This document shows, in pieces, positions 61,050 through 64,000 of a DNA stretch of 64,000 nucleotides; position 1 is the first letter of the stretch; every line of letters starts with the position of its first letter. The notes beneath the pieces are model-generated. The model ran no database searches. It was not told the DNA's origin and was given only the letters and a program-made list of their open reading frames with translations. Origin of the DNA: Roseitalea sp. (GTDB lineage: Bacteria; Pseudomonadota; Alphaproteobacteria; Rhizobiales; Rhizobiaceae). Made by a program: the position numbers and the translations under genes. The DNA lies in NCBI GenBank assembly GCA_017642895.1, contig JAEPON010000002.1, positions 248,001 to 312,000 of the forward strand, in the 5' to 3' direction.

Positions 61050-62774
61050 ATGACCGAGACGATCACGGACTACATCTTTTATGAAATCGCGGCGCTTCTG
61101 GTGCTGGCCGCGGGCGTCGGCTTTGTCGGCCTCATGCTGCGCCAGCCGCTGATCGTCTCCTTCATCGCGGTGGGGATCGTGGCCGGCCCGTCGGTGCTCA
61201 ACATCGCCCGGTCCGACGAATATATCGATCTTCTAGCGGAACTGGGCATCGCGGTGCTGCTGTTTCTCGTCGGTCTGAAACTCGACCTTGGCCTGGTGCG
61301 CACGCTCGGCCCGGTTGCGCTGATGACCGGGCTTGGACAGGTGGCGTTCACGACCATTTTCGGCTTTCTGATCGGGCTGGCGCTGGGGCTCGATCCGGTG
61401 ACCGCCATCTATGTCGCCATCGCGCTGACCTTTTCGTCGACCATCATCATCGTCAAGCTGCTGTCGGACAAGCGCGAGATCGACAGCCTGCACGGGCGCA
61501 TCGCGCTGGGCTTTCTGATCGTGCAGGACATCGTCGTTGTCATCGCGATGATCATGCTGTCGGCGATCGGGGTCGGCACACAAAGCGATTCGGCCATGAC
61601 CGACATCGCATCGGTGTTCGGTTATGGCGCGCTGATGCTCGTCGCGGTCGGTCTGTTCATCCGCTATCTGGCCGACCCGCTGATGGACCGGCTGTCGCGC
61701 TCGCCCGAACTGATGATCTCGTTTGCCATCGGCTGGGCGGCGCTTCTGGCCGCGCTCGGCCACTATTTCGGCTTCGGCAAGGAACTGGGTGGCCTGCTCG
61801 CCGGCGTGTCGCTCGCCTCGACACCCTTCCGGGAAGCGATCGCCGCACGCCTGGCATCGCTGCGCGATTTCCTGCTGCTGTTCTTTTTCATCGCGTTGGG
61901 GGCTTCGCTCGACCTTGCCGTGCTCGGCGACAACATCGGCGCGGCGCTGGTCTTCTCGCTGTTCGTGCTGATCGGCAACCCGCTGATCGTCCTCGCCATC
62001 ATGGGTGCGATGGGCTACCGCAAGCGCACCGGTTTTCTCGCCGGTCTCACCGTGGCACAGATTTCCGAATTCTCTCTGATCTTCATGGCGATGGGCGTCG
62101 CCATCGGCCATGTCGCCGCCGATGCGATGGGCCTGGTCACCCTGGTCGGCCTGATTACCATCGCCGCCTCGACCTACATGATCACCTGGTCGCACCAGCT
62201 TTACAGGATCGTCGAACCTGTGCTGGGCCCGTTCGAACGGCGCGGCGCGGGCACCGAGGAAGACAATTGGCAGCCAAGCGCCGGCGGGCACGACATCGTC
62301 ATCTTCGGGCTCGGGCGCTATGGCTTGGCGATTGCCGAGGAGCTGCGTGGAGCGGGGCTCAAGGTTCTGGGCGTCGACTTCAATCCCGTCGCCGTGCGCG
62401 AAGCGCGCCAGCACGGATTTGAGGTCATGTTCGGCGATGCCACCGATCCCGAATTCATTGCGCATCTGCCGCTGATCCCGGTTCGCTGGGCGATCTCGGC
62501 GGTGCCCGAGCATGACACCGGCATCACCCATGACGATCCGCGCCGGTCGCTGATCCGGTCGTTGCGCGATGCCGGCTTTGACGGCCGCACCGCCGTTGCG
62601 GTTCACAGCGACGGGAACGCGGAGCGGCTGGCCGAGGCCGGGGCCGATCTCGTGCTGCGGCCTTATCGCGATGCCGCTTCGCAGGCGGCCGGCCTGGTGC
62701 TCGGCACCGTGCATCCGCGCGATGCCAAAACCGGCATACCCGTTTCAAGAGCGGAGGAAGAGGTCCAGTTATGA
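61050..62774 (+). CDS. Kef-type cation/proton antiporter with RCK domain
   Basis: A 574-residue protein: about twelve membrane helices of the CPA2 antiporter (GLMLRQPLIVSFIAVGIVAGP, LAELGIAVLLFLVGLKLDL, LTFSSTIIIVKLLSDKREIDSLHG) and a C-terminal RCK_N domain starting near residue 415 (IVIFGLGRYGLAIAEELRGAGLKVLGVDFNP) that binds NAD(H) to gate the channel. It probably exchanges potassium for protons. Seven bases separate it from the ATPase gene, and it overlaps the next start by four bases (ATGA). Confidence 0.88.
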   Translation: MTETITDYIFYEIAALLVLAAGVGFVGLMLRQPLIVSFIAVGIVAGPSVLNIARSDEYIDLLAELGIAVLLFLVGLKLDLGLVRTLGPVALMTGLGQVAFTTIFGFLIGLALGLDPVTAIYVAIALTFSSTIIIVKLLSDKREIDSLHGRIALGFLIVQDIVVVIAMIMLSAIGVGTQSDSAMTDIASVFGYGALMLVAVGLFIRYLADPLMDRLSRSPELMISFAIGWAALLAALGHYFGFGKELGGLLAGVSLASTPFREAIAARLASLRDFLLLFFFIALGASLDLAVLGDNIGAALVFSLFVLIGNPLIVLAIMGAMGYRKRTGFLAGLTVAQISEFSLIFMAMGVAIGHVAADAMGLVTLVGLITIAASTYMITWSHQLYRIVEPVLGPFERRGAGTEEDNWQPSAGGHDIVIFGLGRYGLAIAEELRGAGLKVLGVDFNPVAVREARQHGFEVMFGDATDPEFIAHLPLIPVRWAISAVPEHDTGITHDDPRRSLIRSLRDAGFDGRTAVAVHSDGNAERLAEAGADLVLRPYRDAASQAAGLVLGTVHPRDAKTGIPVSRAEEEVQL

Positions 62775-63751
62775 CTGATCGCCCGGCCGCCCCGCCCTTC
62801 TCCAACATCCTGGCGGTGTGCGATATCGCCGATCCGAACGCCGACAGCCTGGCGCGCGCCGCGGCGTTGGCCCGCGAGAACGGCGCTCGGCTGACCGCGC
62901 TCGCCGTCGGCGACGACCATGCCGACATCCATCAACTGGCCCGTTTTGCCGGCGTCGACGCCGCCGATATCCAGGCCGGGATGATGGATGCCCTCGAAGC
63001 CGGACTGGCCGAAAGGATCGCACCGTTTGCCGGCGATCTGGAGATCGGGATCGAAACCCGGCTGGGGCGGCCATTCCGCGAGATCATCGGCGATGTCATC
63101 GAGAACGGGCGTGATCTGGTCGTCAAGATGGCCGAACCGTTCGACCACAAGCATCGCTATCTGTTCACCTCGACCGACCAGCAATTGCTGCGCAAATGCC
63201 CCTGCCCCGTCTGGCTCGCCATGCCCGGCGCCGCCCAGCCGCCGAAAACGATCCTGGCCGCCGTCGATCTGGACGACGAGAACGGGCCCGCCGACGAGGC
63301 GCTGAACCGCATCATCATCGATACGGCCTGCCGCATTGCCGCCCTCAACGGCGCGACGCTGCATATCACCCATGTCTGGGACGCGCCGGCCGAGGATCTG
63401 GTGCGCCGCTGGACCAACGATCCAGACGATGTGCGGCGTTATCTCGATGCAACCGAAGACGGTCGCCGCAAAGCGCTCGATGCGCTGGCGCGGCAGGCAA
63501 AGGCGGACATGACTGTCGATGCGATGCCCGCCGCGATCGTCCCGCACCTGGCCCGCGGCCGGCCGCGCGATGTCATCCCCGCCCATGTCGAGGCGATGGG
63601 CATCGACCTGCTGGTGATCGGCACGCTGGTGCGCACCGGCATACCCGGCATGATCATCGGCAACACGGCCGAAGACGTGCTCAATGCGATCGGCTGCTCG
63701 GTTTTGACGGTCAAACCGCCCGGCTATGTCAGCCCGCTTGAACACGGCTGA
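62771..63751 (+). CDS. Tandem universal stress protein
   Basis: A 326-residue cytoplasmic protein with two USP domains. The first (NILAVCDIADPNADSLARAAALARENGARLTAL) has lost much of the ATP loop; the second begins PPKTILAAVDLDDENG and keeps a G-rich LVIGTLVRTGIPGMIIGNTAEDVLNAIGCSVLTVKPP end, the ATP-binding signature of UspA proteins. It overlaps the antiporter gene (ATGA) and closes the operon. USP genes are often under FNR-type control, which fits the box at 58 kb. Confidence 0.88.
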   Translation: MTDRPAAPPFSNILAVCDIADPNADSLARAAALARENGARLTALAVGDDHADIHQLARFAGVDAADIQAGMMDALEAGLAERIAPFAGDLEIGIETRLGRPFREIIGDVIENGRDLVVKMAEPFDHKHRYLFTSTDQQLLRKCPCPVWLAMPGAAQPPKTILAAVDLDDENGPADEALNRIIIDTACRIAALNGATLHITHVWDAPAEDLVRRWTNDPDDVRRYLDATEDGRRKALDALARQAKADMTVDAMPAAIVPHLARGRPRDVIPAHVEAMGIDLLVIGTLVRTGIPGMIIGNTAEDVLNAIGCSVLTVKPPGYVSPLEHG

Positions 63752-63835
63752 CGGCTGGCCACAGATTGGCCAGGAAAGGTGGCCAGACCGTTGGCGCCAC
63801 CCTGTCAAACATCGCCAACCAAAAGGGACCCGACG

Positions 63836-64000
63836 ATGATCCGCGCCGTTTCGACCGCTATGACGATGACGTTTTTCGCCTCGGTTTCGACCGCGTTCGC
63901 ACAAACCGCTGTCACGCCCATCGACGCATTGCAAATCTATCAGGAGACATTGATCCACGGCACGATCGAAGCCCGCCTCGATGATGACGAGTTCCGCATT
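63836..64000 (+). CDS. Secreted protein, 5' part (runs off window)
   Basis: Only 55 codons are visible. A signal peptide (AMTMTFFASVSTAFAQ) is followed by TAVTPIDALQIYQETLIHGTIEARLDDDEF. AAAAGGGA precedes the ATG at 63836. The family cannot be told from this part. It starts 84 bases after the universal stress gene. Confidence 0.7.
   Translation, partial: MIRAVSTAMTMTFFASVSTAFAQTAVTPIDALQIYQETLIHGTIEARLDDDEFRI

Noticed and set aside
1..64000. CRISPR array, rRNA operon or insertion sequence
   Set aside because: No spaced direct repeats, rRNA-like sequence or transposase motif was found on either strand.

Overview
The window is a high-GC stretch of ordinary, densely packed chromosome from an alphaproteobacterium, most likely order Hyphomicrobiales (Rhizobiales). 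The indicators are the master cell-cycle adaptor CpdR, CtrA-like TTAA-N7-TTAA boxes, a ROSE-type RNA thermometer in front of a small heat-shock gene, two short RNAs of rhizobial type with anti-Shine-Dalgarno motifs, a soxBDAG sarcosine oxidase operon, a split pntAA/pntAB/pntB transhydrogenase, an aa3-type oxidase subunit IV gene, and several long intergenic palindromic elements typical of this group. No prophage, integrase, transposase, CRISPR array or rRNA operon is visible. One tRNA gene (tRNA-Val, GAC) is present.

Layout. 0-6.4 kb: the 5' part of gltB (minus strand), a threonine aldolase, then a four-gene bufferin-type operon (DUF2282 precursor, DUF692 iron oxidase, DUF2063 partner, DoxX membrane protein), a modified copper-binding peptide system. 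6.4-12 kb: an Hsp20 gene with an RpoH-like promoter and a ROSE thermometer, a RelE/Xre toxin-antitoxin pair with two spaced operators, a Met/His-rich secreted protein, a lysophospholipase-like hydrolase, hisN, an 82-nt sRNA candidate, N-formylglutamate amidohydrolase, cpdR and tRNA-Val. 12-22.5 kb: a LytM lipoprotein, a MaoC hydratase, the sox operon (with an extra gene and a 159-bp inverted-repeat element inside it), rpsU, a TPR lipoprotein, and a LysR / aldo-keto reductase divergent pair. 22.5-31.5 kb: a membrane-anchored hydrolase, the pnt genes with a VOC gene inserted, oxidase subunit IV, an N-acyl amino acid synthase-like gene and a GGDEF-EAL protein.

31.7-42.4 kb: an SDR, a TRAP permease pair without its binding protein, DUF533, a second sRNA candidate displaying CCUCCUCCC in a loop, a TetR regulator with a clear operator and two membrane proteins, an aminotransferase, a GNAT enzyme, an internally deleted SDR remnant, and a NicO/DUF1007 metal-export pair. 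42.4-51.9 kb: a LysR / FAD amine oxidase / 8-oxoguanine deaminase operon, MarR, a LacI / hydroxyacid dehydrogenase pair, a protease-inhibitor-like protein, PuuD-like hydrolase, a lone TRAP binding protein, and eda. 52-64 kb: a muramidase with a peptidoglycan-binding domain, a 0.9-kb non-coding tract, trhO, an isolated ureD, galE and galU, and an operon of a small HTH protein, a P-type cation ATPase, a Kef-type antiporter and a tandem universal stress protein behind a perfect FNR/FixK box.

The most interesting items are the bufferin operon, the FNR-box ion-homeostasis operon, the two sRNA candidates (one with a CtrA-like box), the thermometer with its intact bulged-G hairpin, and the inverted-repeat element whose end supplies part of the soxA ribosome-binding site. 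All functional calls rest on recognition of protein and RNA families by eye; no database search was run.
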